A stretch of DNA of 25,000 bases, taken from positions 100,001-125,000 of the forward strand of contig CAJNDS010002187.1 of the NCBI GenBank assembly GCA_905221605.1, read 5' to 3'. A program made the position numbers and the translations under genes. Positions 1 to 11,193 of this stretch are shown in pieces. How positions within the stretch are numbered: position 1 is the first letter of the stretch; each line of letters starts with the position of its first letter. Under the pieces are notes generated by a model. That model had not been told where the DNA came from and searched no databases. It was given only the letters and a program-made list of their open reading frames with translations. The stretch comes from Symbiodinium natans. Lineage: Eukaryota > Sar > Dinophyceae > Suessiales > Symbiodiniaceae.

Positions 1-289
1 AAGGGTTTTCATAGGGTTTTTAGAGCGTCTACAGGGTTATTATCGGGGTTTATAGGGGCTTATAGGGGCTTATAGGGTTTACAAGGTTTATCGGGTTTAT
101 AGGGGTTTGTAGGGTTCATAGGGGTTTATAAGGTATCATGCTGTAGCGGCAAGAAGTTCTCAAGCCTAAGCCCTAAACCCTAAACCCTAAGCCTTCAGCC
201 TTCAGCCCTAAGCCCTAAGCCCTAAGCCCTAAGCCCTAAGCCCTAAGCGCCCTAAACCCTAAACCCTAAACCCTAAACCCTGAGCCTAG
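1..289. repeat. Partial intron: degenerate G-rich half, short middle, C-rich half
   Basis: Positions 1-130 hold degenerate TATAGGGTTT-like units, 131-165 a unique middle, and 166-286 CCCTAAG and CCCTAAA units. I read it as the right part of an intron entering from outside the window and ending at the TAG acceptor at 287-289. Confidence 0.5.
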
Positions 290-346
290 GACTTCTGTGG
301 GTCGCGAGAAGGCAAGCAAGAGATTCCAATCCAGTGCTGTGTTGTT
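290..346 (+). CDS. Candidate exon 1 of an unrecognised upstream gene
   Basis: This island lies between the C-rich array ending near 281 and the G-rich array starting near 386. With a TAG|G acceptor and a GC donor (GCCTACATGAGG) the phase is 2 to 2, and the peptide contains VGREKASKRFQSSAVL. A second frame starting DFCGSREGKQEIP is also open, to a TAA at 383-385, so the frame is not certain. I do not recognise the product. Confidence 0.3.
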
Positions 347-1306
347 GCCTACATGAGGTGCTTGGAGGTTCATGGTACTTATTAAGGGTTTAGGGTTTTC
401 AGTTTAGGGTTTAGGGTTTAGGGTTTGGGGCAACTATTAGCCAATTATGACTGTACTTAGAACCCACTTCTACGCCCCTCAAGTGCCCTAATATGGTCAT
501 AATCACAGTTATAAGTACAGGTATAGTTGGTTCAGAAGTACCATGAACCTCCAAGTAAGGAGCCCTCAGTCCCCACTGGCGCTGCCCCGCCGCTGTGTTC
601 CCACGGCGCATTGAAGTGTCCGCCGCCTGAAGCCACAGCCTCCGGAGCTGAAGAACAACCCTGAACCCTAAAACCCTAAACCCCAAACCCTAAGCCCTAA
701 ACCCTAAAACCCTAAAACCCTAAAACCCAAAACCCTAAAACCCAAAACCCTAAACCCTAAACCCTGAACCCTAAACCCTGAACCCTGAACCCTAAACCCT
801 GAACCCTACACCCTGAACCCTAAACCCAAAGTTCAACAAGTTCTTAGCCCCAAGCATGACCAGCTGGACCCTACAGGCCCGCTAAAGGCCCCCAAGGCTT
901 AGACCCGAATTTCAAGGCGCCGAAGACTCTTGCAAAACTTAAGCAATTTCTTGGGGGCGCTGCAGGTGGAATCCCCCAACACCCCTTGAAGACCCCTGAA
1001 GCAAAATCCCTAAACCCTAAACCCGACAAACCCTAAACCCCACAAACCCTAAACCGCATCAGAAAGCCCTCAAGCCCAAAATCCCGCAACAAAAACCCAC
1101 AAACTCCCCAAACCAAAAGTCAAAACCTAAAACCCAAAACCCCCCACAAAGGCTGAAAAAAAAAGCACCCTCATGCTCCCTAAACCCTAAACCCTAAACC
1201 CTAAACCCTAAACCCTAAACCCTAAACCCTAAACCCTAAACCCTAAACCCTAAACCCTAAACCCTAAACCCTAAACCCTAAACCCTAAACCCGAAACCTT
1301 GCCAAG
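347..1306 (+). other. Inferred intron without a gene, with G-rich start and C-rich end
   Basis: TTTAGGG units lie at 386-425 and CCCTAAA or variant units at 660-830, 1005-1060 and 1173-1292. The unique stretch 430-655 is open on the minus strand for 91 codons, but that frame begins and ends in telomere repeat and reads low-complexity at its edges. Stretch 835-1000 is unique and shows no exon I can support. Confidence 0.45.
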
Positions 1307-1366
1307 CCATGGCGGGTTGGACGCAACGCCGGTGCCGCGGTTGGCGCAGCGGAAGGCCGGTGGTTT
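1307..1366 (+). CDS. Candidate exon 2 of the upstream gene
   Basis: A GC-rich island between CCCTAAA (to 1292) and TTTAGGG (from 1372). The AAG acceptor and GA donor (TT|GAGG) give phase 2 to 2, joining candidate exons 1 and 3 in frame; the peptide includes GGLDATPVPRLAQRKAGG. All three frames are nearly open because of GC content, so the frame rests only on phase agreement. Confidence 0.3.
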
Positions 1367-1371
1367 GAGGG

Positions 1372-1466
1372 GGGTTTAGGGTTTAGGGTTTAGGGTTTAG
1401 GGTTTAGGGTTTAGGGTTTAGGGTTTAGGGTTTAGGGTTTAGGGTTTAGGGTTTAGGGTTTAGGGT
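1372..1466 (+). repeat. Pure TTTAGGG array at an intron 5' side
   Basis: About 13 uninterrupted TTTAGGG units begin five bases after the proposed GA donor at 1367. The same intron ends with the C-rich array at 1553-1985, with an 86-base unique middle (1467-1552). Confidence 0.9.
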
Positions 1467-1552
1467 CGCAGATTTCTCTTGATGCAGCACCCCATTTGCC
1501 AAAACTGTGTGTTGTGTAAGGATCATTTCTCACAACCTCTGAAAGTAGAAGT

Positions 1553-1985
1553 AAACCCTAAACCCTAAACCCTAAACCCTAAACCCTAAACCCTAAACCC
1601 TAAACCCTAAACCCTAAACCCTAAACCCTAAACCCTAAACCCTAAACCCAAAACCCTAAACCCAAACCCCTAAACCCTAAACCCTAAACCCTAAACCCTA
1701 AACCCTAAACCCTAAACCCTAAACCCTAAACCCTAAACCCTAAACCCTAAACCCTCAACCCCTCAACCCCTCAACCCCTAAACCCCTAAACCCCTAAACC
1801 CCTAAACCCCTAAACCCCTAAACCCCTCAACCCCTCAACCCCTAAACCCCTAAACCCCTAACCCCTAAACTCTAAACCTTAAACCCTAAACCCTAAACCC
1901 TAAACCCTAAACCCTAAACCCTAAACCCTAAACCCTAAACCCTAGACCCTAGACCCTAGACCCTAGACCCTAAACCCTAAACCCT
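1553..1985 (+). repeat. Long CCCTAAA array with an internal CCCCTAAA/CCCCTCAA block
   Basis: CCCTAAA runs from 1553 to about 1753, changes to octamers CCCCTCAA and CCCCTAAA at about 1754-1870, then returns to CCCTAAA and CCCTAGA to 1985. Block-wise change of unit suggests local expansion of variant units rather than point decay of one array. Confidence 0.9.
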
Positions 1986-1994
1986 TAACCCTAG

Positions 1995-2033
1995 GTCTGC
2001 CGTGGCTGCTTCGGCCGTGTTCGCGTCGGCCAG
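1995..2033 (+). CDS. Candidate exon 3 of the upstream gene
   Basis: Starts after TAG|G at 1992-1994. The frame gives SAVAASAVFASAR and stays open well past the proposed GC donor at 2034, so the right boundary is weak. The tail 2045-2067 carries a GGAGGTTCATGG motif also found near exon 1. Confidence 0.25.
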
Positions 2034-2092
2034 GCTCCTTCGCGTTGGAGGTTCATGGGTACTTGTAACCCCCAAGAAAAACAGGGTCCAGG

Positions 2093-2185
2093 TTTAGGGT
2101 CCAGGGTTTAGGGTTTAGGGTTTAGGGTTTAGGGTTTAGGGTTTAGGGTTTAGGGTTTAGGGTTTAGGGTTTAGGGTTTAGGGTT
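2093..2185 (+). repeat. TTTAGGG array at an intron 5' side
   Basis: About 12 TTTAGGG units follow candidate exon 3. The intron then has a unique middle (2186-2290) and a degenerate C-rich end (2290-2615) with CCCTGAA and CCCCAAA variants. Confidence 0.9.
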
Positions 2186-2624
2186 CATGGTATACCCCCG
2201 TGTACGCCCGCCAAGGCCCCTAAGTAGGGTCTAGGTAGACTTCTAAGTGGGGATATGAGTACCCATGCGCCATATTGCAGCAAACCGCAAGCCCTAAACC
2301 CTGAACCCTAAACCCTAAACCCTGAACCCGAAATCCTTAATCCTAAAGCTGAACCCTAAGCGTAACATCTCAACTTTTCAGCCCCAAAGTACTACCCTGA
2401 ACCCTCCACCCCAGCCCGAAGCCCTAAACCCAACAAAGTGATGGGCACTCTCCCAATTCCCACTTAAAACCCCAAACCCCAAGCGCCAAACCCCAAACCC
2501 CAAACCCCAAACCCCAAAAACCCTAAACCCTAAACCCTAAACCCTAAACCTGAAACCCCCAAAGCCCTAAACCCTAAACCCGAAACTTCAAACCCTAAAA
2601 CCCTAAACCCAAACATCGCGAAAG

Positions 2625-2696
2625 GCTGCTGGGCCATGCCTGGCTGGCTCCCAGTCGAGGCCGGACATTTCGCTTCCCAGTTGCCTTTCGAGTCTT
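2625..2696 (+). CDS. Candidate exon 4 of the upstream gene
   Basis: A 72-nt island after AAAG|G with a GA donor (TT|GACGG), phase 2 to 2. The peptide includes LLGHAWLAPSRGRTFRFPVA and FRV. The TT|GA donor context matches that of candidate exon 2 and of the JmjC exon ending at 12699. Product unknown. Confidence 0.35.
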
Positions 2697-3237
2697 GACG
2701 GTCCTCGGGCGGTTTAGGGTTTAAAAGGGTTTAACAGCGTTTAAAAGGGTTGGCGGTTCCTTGCAAATATTGGCCAGTGTTTTTTGTGGGTGGTGTTTTT
2801 TTGGCTCTGCTGGCAAGAAACGCCCCGTTTCTGGGTAGTTCTGCAAATTAGGGTCTCTTTTGGGATCACCTATATACGAAGGACCCCCCTAGTTCAAAGA
2901 ATTACCTACGTATTGATTATACCACGTTGGTTAACAAGCCTAAGACCCTAAACCCTAAACCTTCAACCCTCAGCTCTCAACCCTAAACCCTAAACCCTAA
3001 AACCCTAAACCCTAAACCCGAAACCCTAGACCCTAAACCCTCAACCCTCAACCTTCTGTTGAGCTTATTTGCAAAACATTTCGTTATTAGGGAAGGTGGG
3101 CTAGACCTTGAAACCCAAATCCTAGACCCTCAACCCTCAACCCTAAACCTGAAACCCTCAACCCAAAACCCAAAACTCAAAACCCTTAACCCCCCCCCCC
3201 CCCCCCAAAGCCCAATCCCCCCACCACAACCCACGAG
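2697..3237 (+). other. Inferred intron: weak G-rich start, unique middle, C-rich end and poly-C
   Basis: Degenerate TTTAGGG lies at 2712-2755, a unique AT-richer middle at 2760-2940, CCCTAAA or CCCTCAA variants at 2940-3190 and a poly-C run at 3190-3206. An open stretch from 3059 reads through these repeats and is not counted as coding in its first part. Confidence 0.4.
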
Positions 3238-3289
3238 GTCACGTCAGTCGGCAAAGCAGCTGGCGAGATGGCGACGGCGTGCCCTTCCC
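3238..3289 (+). CDS. Candidate exon 5 of the upstream gene
   Basis: Begins after GAG|G. The phase-2 frame reads SRQSAKQLARWRRRALP up to a GC donor at 3290. A competing frame reads SVGKAAGEMATACPSRNFW across the same bases and looks equally protein-like. The two cannot be separated without transcripts. Confidence 0.25.
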
Positions 3290-3589
3290 GCAATTTTTGG
3301 GTGCCTTTCCTGGGGTGCAGGGTTTGGGGCTTCTAGGGTTTCTAGAGCTTCTCTAGGGCTTTCTCTAGGGCTTCTAGGGGTTCAAGGGCTGTTAGGGTTT
3401 GGGGCTGCTGCGGCTTCTAGGGCTCAGGAGGTAGGTTCCCGAGGTTACGGCTTGGTTTTGACTTTACAGCTCTTCCAAGGTTGAGGGGTTCACGAAATTA
3501 CACCAAGGCACCTTAGATTCCTGAGCCTTCTTTAAGGGGCTCTGTACTTCACTCTAAAGAACCAGCAGCTAGAGTGATTCAGGATTCAT

Positions 3590-3780
3590 TTAGGGTTTAT
3601 GGTTTTGGGTCTAGGGTTGCTTAGGGCTTGCAGCCTAGCGTTCTTGGGATTTGTTCGCGAGTGTCTACGCTGGCAGGTAACAGAGTGGGCTTTTTTGAGG
3701 GTTCAGGGTGTAGGGTGTATAAGTATAAGGTTTAGGGTTTAAGAGGCTTGGGGTTTAGGGTTGAGGGTTTAGGGTTTAAA
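3590..3780. repeat. Degenerate G-rich telomere-like block
   Basis: TTTAGGG, TAGGGTGTA and GGGTTGAGGG units mixed with unique sequence. Together with 3310-3480 (TCTAGGG-type units) it forms a strongly decayed intron before the exon at 3807; 3481-3590 shows no feature. Confidence 0.5.
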
Positions 3781-3806
3781 GGAACGAGCGAACTGGGTGA
3801 ACCCAG

Positions 3807-3896
3807 GTCCAAGTACCCGATTATCTTGCCCAGCGCCGCGGCGACACGAGCTTCTGCGACGTAGCTTCCTTCGAGGCTGGCGGGGCTGTTCTTGCA
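3807..3896 (+). CDS. Candidate exon with a well-formed open frame, product unknown
   Basis: After a CAG acceptor (3804-3806) one frame reads VPDYLAQRRGDTSF, then CDVASFEAGGAVLAE, and stays open to the telomere repeat at 3914. No C-rich array precedes it. Several phase-0 GC or GA donors (e.g. GCAGAG at 3894, GAGTG at 3897) would join the next exon at 4278 in frame. It may belong to the JmjC gene's N-terminal region or to the upstream chain. Confidence 0.4.
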
Positions 3897-4277
3897 GAGT
3901 GTTTCTGCTACCCTAGGTTTAGGGTTTTGGTTTGTTGTGTGGGGATGAACCTTGAGGGTTGAAACCCGCGGGGCATTAGGTTTTAGGGCTTAGGGAAGCC
4001 GCTATCGACCTGAAGCCCGCATGCGCGACCCTACAACCCTGGATAAGACCCTATGGAAGTCCCAATAAAACTCCTAAGCTTCAGGACTAAGCAACATAGT
4101 CCCATAAAAGCCCTGAGGACAACACCGCAATTATGGAACAAAGCACAAACAAACTTAGCTGGACCCGAAACCCTAAGCCCTCAACCCTAAACCCTAAAAA
4201 ACCCCAAGCCCTAACCCCTAAACCCTACACACTAACAGAGCAACAGCAAACACAAACGCCTACTTTCCCCCGCAAAG

Positions 4278-4365
4278 CGACGGCAGGCCGCCCAAGCGGC
4301 TGAGGCGCTGTCGGATCCCTCCTGGTCCTTGCAGCCGCCCCTCGCGTCCGCAGAGTTGAAGAGAT
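4278..4365 (+). CDS. JmjC gene, N-terminal exon a
   Basis: After AAAG the frame reads RRQAAQAAEALSDPSWSL, then QPPLASAELKR: an Ala-rich amphipathic stretch. A GT donor at 4366 (T|GTTTCGC) gives phase 1, matching the next exon. The true start codon must lie further upstream. Confidence 0.45.
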
Positions 4366-5465
4366 GTTTCGCACGTTCTTTTTGTTTTTGGTGGGGGGGG
4401 GGGGCTTGTTTTCTTTTTCTTTTCGTGGTTGGGGTTTCAGGTTTTGGGGTTTTAGGCTTTAGGGTTTTAGGGTTGTAGGGTTTCAGGGTTTAAGGCCCCC
4501 AATAAGGTACCCCTAACCCTAAACCCTAAACCCTACACCCTACACCCTAAACCCCAAACCCTAAACCCGAAACCCTAAACCCTAAACCCGAAACCCGAAA
4601 CCCAAGGTTCGTCATACGCAGAGATCCTCGGCTTCTGGCACCTTGGCTGAGGTTTTTTGTTTGTTTTGTTGGGGCCACATGGGGTGGGGGGTGGGGGGGG
4701 AGGGTGTCAGGTGAGGCTCCGGGGGCGGGTTTTAGGGGTAAGGGTCTATGTCAACCTCCAACGCCCCAGACGCCCATGACACCTCTATCCCCTGAACCCT
4801 AAACCCGAAACCCTAAACCCTAAACCCTAAACCCCAAACCCCAAACCCTAAACTCTCTCTTTCATATAATAATTTAACTCTCTCTTTCATATAATAATTT
4901 AAACCTTAATGGGGAACGTGGCCATGGGCAAAAAACCGTGGCCATTGGCAAAAAAGCCGTGGCCATTGGCAAAAAAGCCGTGGCCATTGGCAAAAAAGCC
5001 GTGGCCATTGGCAAATTCGCCAATGGCCACGGGAAAGTTGCCAATGGCCACGGCTTTTTTGCCAATGGCCACCAATGTCATTAAGGTTGGTCGCCAAAAT
5101 GGGTTTTTCAAACCCAATTCGCACAAAATGCCCCCCAACCTTAATGGGGAACGTGGCCATTGGCAAAAAAGCCGTGGCCATTGGCAACTTTTCGGGCTTT
5201 TTGCCAATGGCCACGGCTTTTTTGCCAATGGCCACGTTCCCCATTAAGGTTGGGGCCCAACCTTAATGGAGAACGTGGCCATTGGCAAAAAAGCCGTGGC
5301 CATTGGCAAGTGGCATTTGCCAATGGCCACGGCTTTTTTGCCAATGGCCATGGCTTTTTTGCCAATGGCCACGGCTTTTCTGCCAATGGCCACGGCTTTT
5401 TTTGCCAATGGCCACGGCTTTTTTTGCCGATGGCCACGGCTATTTTGCCAATGGCCACGGCTTTT

Positions 5466-5497
<32 letters not shown>

Positions 5498-8400
5498 ACC
5501 CCCCCCCCCCCCCCCCCACCCCCCCCCCCCCACCCCCCCCCCCCCACCCCCCCCACCCCCCCCCACCCCCCCACGACCCCCCCACACCCCCCCCCTACAC
5601 CCCTCCCCCACCCCCCCCACCCCCCCCACCCTCCCCCCACTCCACCCCACCCCCCCCCCCCTTTCCCCCCCTCCCCCCCCCTATGCTCTTCCCTCTTCTG
5701 GCCCAGACCCCCATTCTGGGCTTGAAAACCTGGGTCTGGGCCAGATCAAGATGAACAGCCCCTTCTCAGTGTTTCTCATCTTGGGTGGTCCGGGTGGGGA
5801 AAAGCAACTTCCGGACCCCCATTCTGGGGTTGGAGCACGAAGGGAGGGGACATACGACAAACCTCTAAAATAAACCCGTGCATTTCTCAATGTTTTGGGA
5901 TTCTTTGCAAGCAGAAGAAAAGGGACATACGACAAAGCCGACGAGCACGAAGGGAGGGGACATACGACAAACCTCTGAAAATGAAACCTCAGTTTCTTAA
6001 TTCTTGGGATTCTCTGCAAGCAGACAAAGAGGGACATACGACAAAGCCGACGAGCACGAAGGGAGGCGACATACGACAAAATCTAAGAGCACGAAGGGAG
6101 GGGACGTACGACAAACCTGTAGACCTCTCATCAAACCCTACGAGCATGAAGGGAGGGACATACGACAAACCCTACGAGCACGAAGAGAGGGGACATACGA
6201 CAAACCTCTAGGCCTCTCATCAAACCCTACGAGCAGGAGCCAACATGAGGCGAGGTCACCGGGGCACTAATTGGAAAGAAACCATGTGGAAGCCAGGCAG
6301 CTTAAAGTGTGCCAAACACAACCAACAAGACGGCCAAAAATAGGCAGGGTCACCGGGGAAAACGAACACGAGCAAAGTGAATATGAGCAGAAAGAGAACG
6401 AATACGAGCAGACTGACGTCGAGCAGAGAGAGAACGAATACGAGCAGAATGAATACGAGCAGAAAGAGAATGAGTACGAGCAGACTCAGTACGAGCAGAA
6501 AGACAGCGAAAACGAGCGGACTGAAATCGAGCAGAGAGCGTGCAGAAAAAGCACGAATACGAGCAGAAAGAGAACGAACACGAGCAAAATGAATATGAGC
6601 AGAAAGAGAACGAATACGAGCAGAATGATTACGAGCAGAGAGAGAACGCAGACGAGCAGACTGAAATCGAGCAGAGAGAGAGAGAGCGAATACGAACAGA
6701 ATGAATACGAGAAGAAAAACAACGAAAACGAGCGGACTGAAATCGAGCAGAGAGAGAACGAATACGAGCAGAATGAATACGAGCAGAACGAGAACGAACA
6801 CGAGACGAGCAGATCAGAAAAAGAACGAATACGAGCAGAATGAATACGAGCAGAAAGAAACGCATACGAGCAGAATGGAAACCAAGCAGAATGACAAAAA
6901 ACACGAGCAGAATGAATAAATGAGGTTGGAGGACAGGGCTTGCTGAGGAAAAATGAGAACTTTATATTTCTTAATGTTTTGGGATTCTCTGGGTGGGTGG
7001 GTTTTTTTCTAGAGTCCAGACAGCGGCTCTACTAGAGATTGCTCGACCCAGAGCTGCTGAACCCTAAACCTTAAACCCTAAACCCTAAACCCTGAACTCT
7101 GGCCATCGCCGGGTTCCGCAGGAGCGCCAGCCGGCGCTCACGCGCGAGTCCCTCGTCCGGGCCGCGGAGGCCGTTTTTTTTGGGTTTAGGGTTTAGGGTT
7201 TAGGGTTTTGGGGGGATTGGGGGATATCAGGGTTTCGCGTCGCGTCTAGAGTATTAGGGTTTAGGGTTTGGGGTTTAGGGTTTAGAGTTTAGGGTTTAGG
7301 GTTTAGGAGTGTTAGGGTTTAGGAGTATTAGGGTTTAGGAGTATTAGGGTTTAGGAGTATTAGGGTTTGGGGTTAGGGTTTAGGGGTTGGGGGTTTAGGG
7401 TTCAGTGGTCCTAGGGTTTAGGTTGTTTTTTTGGGTTTGGTGACCCAGGCCGAAACCCCTAGCAAATCCCGCAAAAGCGCCTAAGCCATAATTTGCTTAA
7501 AAACCTTAAAAAAAGACACCAGCAAACCCAGAAACCCGAAGAAACCCGAAGAAACCCGAAGAAAACCTAGGAAAAGTCACTTGAACGCTTCGCGAAACCC
7601 CAAAACCCCAAAACCCCAAAACCCCAAAACCCCAAAACCCCAAAACCCCAAAACCCCAAAACCCCAAAACCCCAAAACCCCAAAACCCTAAACCCTAAAC
7701 CCTAAACCCTAAACCCTAAACCCTAAACCCTAAACCCCATAGGAGACCGGCCAAACTGTGCGGGTGGGCCACTCCTGGAGCATAGCGCAGAACCGCGGCG
7801 AAGGGCCGCGGGAGATGCCGTTTCGCGGCTGCGGGGGTTTAGGGTCTTATAGGGTATTGGGTTTAGGGTCTAAAGAGTTTAGGGTTTAGGGTCTAAAGAG
7901 TTTAGGGTTTAGGGTTTAATTATAGGGTTTAGGGTTTGGGGTCCAGAGGGTTTAGGGTTTAGGGTTAAGGGTCTAATTATAGGGTTTAGGGTCTAAAGAG
8001 TTTAGGGTTTAGGGTCCTATGGGGTTGAGGGTTTAGGGTTTAGAGTCTTATAGGGTTTAGGGGATAGGGTCTATAGGGGTTTGGGGTTTAGGGTCCTATA
8101 GGGTTGAGGGTTTAGGGTCTATAGGGTTTAGGGTTTAGGGTCTATAGAGTTTAGGGTTTGGGGTCCATAGGGTTTAGGTTTTAGGGTCTATAGAGTTTAG
8201 GGTTTGGCGTCTATAGGGTTTAGGGTTTAGGGTCTATAGAGTTTGGGGTTGAGGGTCTATAGGGTTTAGGGTCCTATAGGGTTGAGGATTTCGGATTTTG
8301 GGGTTGAGGGTTTAGGGTCCCATCGGGTTTAGGGTTTCGTGTCTCTGGTGTGTAGGGGTTAGGGTTAGGGCCTCGGGCAGAGAGGAGGGCAAGGGTTCTT

Positions 8401-10033
8401 TTTGGAGTTTGGGGCTGATCTTGCTTGCAGGCCCAGGACGCGCCTCGTCCCAAAGGCAACGAAGAGAATGAAGCAGGAGTTCTGATCCAGTTCCCCTACT
8501 ACCCCCCTCTATACTACCCCCCCACCTAGGTTCCCCCCCTTAAGTAACCTTCATTGGGCTTATACTCAAGCATCCCAACAAGGGTTTTAGGATTTTAGGG
8601 TTTAGGTTTGTAGGGTTTTAGGGTTTTAGGGTTTTAGGCTTTCAGGGTTTCGGCTTTTCGGGTTCCCCCTGCCAGCATCCCAAGCAGCCGACCGAGGCTG
8701 GCGGAGTATCTCCAGGACGAGATGGATCGAGGCTCGTGTCGTTTTGGGTTGTTTCCTTTGGGGGGTGAGGGGGGGGGCAAGCCCCATGGCCCCCCCTAAA
8801 ACCCTAAGCCCCAAAACCCAAAACCCTAAACCCTAAACCCCAAGCCCTAAGCCCTTAGCCCTAACCCCTAAACCCCCCAAACTCTGAACCCAGCTGCCCC
8901 CCCTCAACTGGAAGGCATCTACGACGGTGCTGAGTTTCTCGAGCCCACCTACGCCTTCGCCCCATGGCCCGGAGTTCCCAGTGAAGCCACTGCCATGAGG
9001 GATTGGGGGGGTGTTTCGGGTTTAGGGCTATGGGGGTTTCGGGTTTAGGGGTAGTGAGGGTTAAGGGTTTAGGGGTTTAGTCTTTGGGGTTTAGGGTTTG
9101 GGGCATGAGGGTTTGTGGTTTAGGGCTATGGGGGGTTAGGGTTTAGGGTTTAGGGTTTAGGGGTAGGGTTTAGGGTTTAGGGGTATTTGGGTTTAGGGTT
9201 TGGAGTGCAGACTGTAGGGTTGAGTGTTTAGGTCAGTCATATCATGGGGGGGGTTCCTTGCATTATTGCAAGGACCATAAGACGCTCCCTAAACTCATAT
9301 CATGGTTCCTCCTCCTCTTCTTGAGTTGCAATGCAAGGTCTTCGGGCGGTGGCATAGAGCCCCCTCTGAAAGGAGTACGCGGCGGAGTTCCGTTTTGATA
9401 CGCGCGCAAGCTTTGGTCTGGGGTGCGCGAATGGAACCCTTCATCTTTTTGGGGGATTCTCTGGATGTATGGGCCCTATGGTGCCCCATGATATAGGGCT
9501 CCGTATGATAAACGCAACTCCAAGCAAGACCACAGTTTCAGAGAAATCCCCGAAACCCTAAACTGCCCCAAACCCAATATCATTCATAGTTTCAGAGAGC
9601 CCCCACCCTCCCAAGTCAGAACCAAAGGCTTTTCGGAGTCTCTCTCTTTCTTTATCTCTCTCTCTCTCTCTCTTTCTGTCTCTTTCTTTTTCTCTCCTTT
9701 AAGCCCTAAACCCTAAATCCTAAATCCTAAACTCTAAACCCTAAACCCTAAACCCTCAACCCGAAACGTCCCTTTCCACCCGCAAAGGACATGGGCCTGC
9801 GCATCCCTGGCATGCCAGGCAGCGAGGACATTCATCCGGTGCCTGGGCCGAGATCTGACCTCCGAAGAGGGTTTAGGGTTTGGGGTTTGGGATTTAGGGT
9901 TTACGGTTTAGGGTTTGGGGTTTAGGGTTTGGGTTTAGGCTTTAGGGTGTAACGGTAGTAAGGGTTTAGGGTCTTTCGCCTTTCTAGTATTAATATTTCT
10001 TCTTCTTCTTCATATTTATATTATAGTTCTTTT

Positions 10034-10066
<33 letters not shown>

Positions 10067-11161
10067 AGAGGTTTAGGGGTCAGCACAGGGGTTGATCTTC
10101 ATGACAGTATGGTATCCTAAACACCTAAAGCAAGACACCAAACGCCCTAAACCTTAAACCCCAAAACCCTAAACCCCTCAACCCTTCAACCCTTTAAACC
10201 CCTTCCCCCCGCCCCGCCCCCTAAACCCCAAACCCCAAACCTTAAACCCTAAACCCTTAACCCTTAACCCTAAACCCTAAACCCTAAACCCTACACCCTA
10301 AACCCTAAACCCTAAACCCTAAAGCCTAAACCCTCAACCCTCAACTACACCCCTAAACCCCTATACCCTCAACCCTTAAACCCCCCGAGGCCATCCTGTC
10401 CTGGAACGAGTCCGCCTTCGCGGTACCCGGAACAGCCGTGGCCGTCCACATGTTGCCTTGGCGCAATATTCGGAGGTTTACGAACAGAGGGGACCCCCTC
10501 AGAGCTGTTTTGGGGTTTAGGGTTTAGGGTTTATAGGGTGGTGTAGGGTTTAGGGTTTCTAGGGTGTAGGGTTCAGGGTTTTAGGTTTTGGGTTTAGGGT
10601 TTATAGGGTGTAGGGTTTAGGGTTTAGGGTTTATGGGGTGTAGGGCTTATAGGGTGTAGGGTTGCGGTTTTAGGGCTTGGGGTTTAGGGTCTAGGGCATC
10701 GTAAGTATGTGACAAGTGTTGTTCTCGAACCCCAGGGCCCCTTCAAGCCGTTATGCGAATCTGACCCGAAAATTTAAAAGCCCCAAACCTAAACTCGTAA
10801 ACCCGAAAGCTCTACCTCAACCAAAAAGGAGAAAAAAGCGAACCGTTAGAAACCCATAAAAGGCGTTGTTTAACCCGTTTGAAACAACAAACCCTAAACA
10901 TCCCCTAAGAAATTTCAGAACCGGATTAGAAAATCCGAGAAAGAAGCCCTAAACATTCTTAAAGAAAGCCATTACACAAACCCTTAAACCAACCCGAAAA
11001 AAGCGTCCAAGCATTCTAAAAGAAGCCCATGTTCACACCCTACAAAAGCCAAAAAGCCCTGAACAACATCGTAATAAACCCTAAACCTCTCTACCATATA
11101 ACCCTAAATGTTAAACACGAATTTGGCGATTTGATCAATTGCTGTTACTTTTTTAAACCCC

Positions 11162-11193
<32 letters not shown>

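Larger units (their letters stand above)
4646..7014 (+). other. Very large intron (about 2.4 kb) filled with foldback and satellite repeats
   Basis: In order it holds a G-rich start (4675-4745), a C-rich block (4795-4855), a 25-bp tandem duplication, a palindrome cluster, a 220-base poly-C tract, a small hairpin, a dispersed ACGAAGGGAGG repeat and a GA-rich minisatellite, then a polypyrimidine tract with TAG at 7002-7012. It is at least 1 kb longer than any other intron inferred here. Confidence 0.5.

Noticed and set aside
5141-5873. Several long open frames, Pro-rich (+) and Gly-rich (-)
   Set aside because: They cross the palindrome cluster and the poly-C tract; openness follows from composition.
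6271-6843. 190-codon open frame (Glu/Gln-rich)
   Set aside because: It coincides with a GA-rich minisatellite, and overlapping frames on the other strand are equally open.
8433-8532. Possible exon DAPRPKGNEENEAGVLIQ after a good pyrimidine tract and CAG
   Set aside because: Open and protein-like, but the JmjC exons before and after it join in frame and in family alignment without it. It may be an alternative exon.
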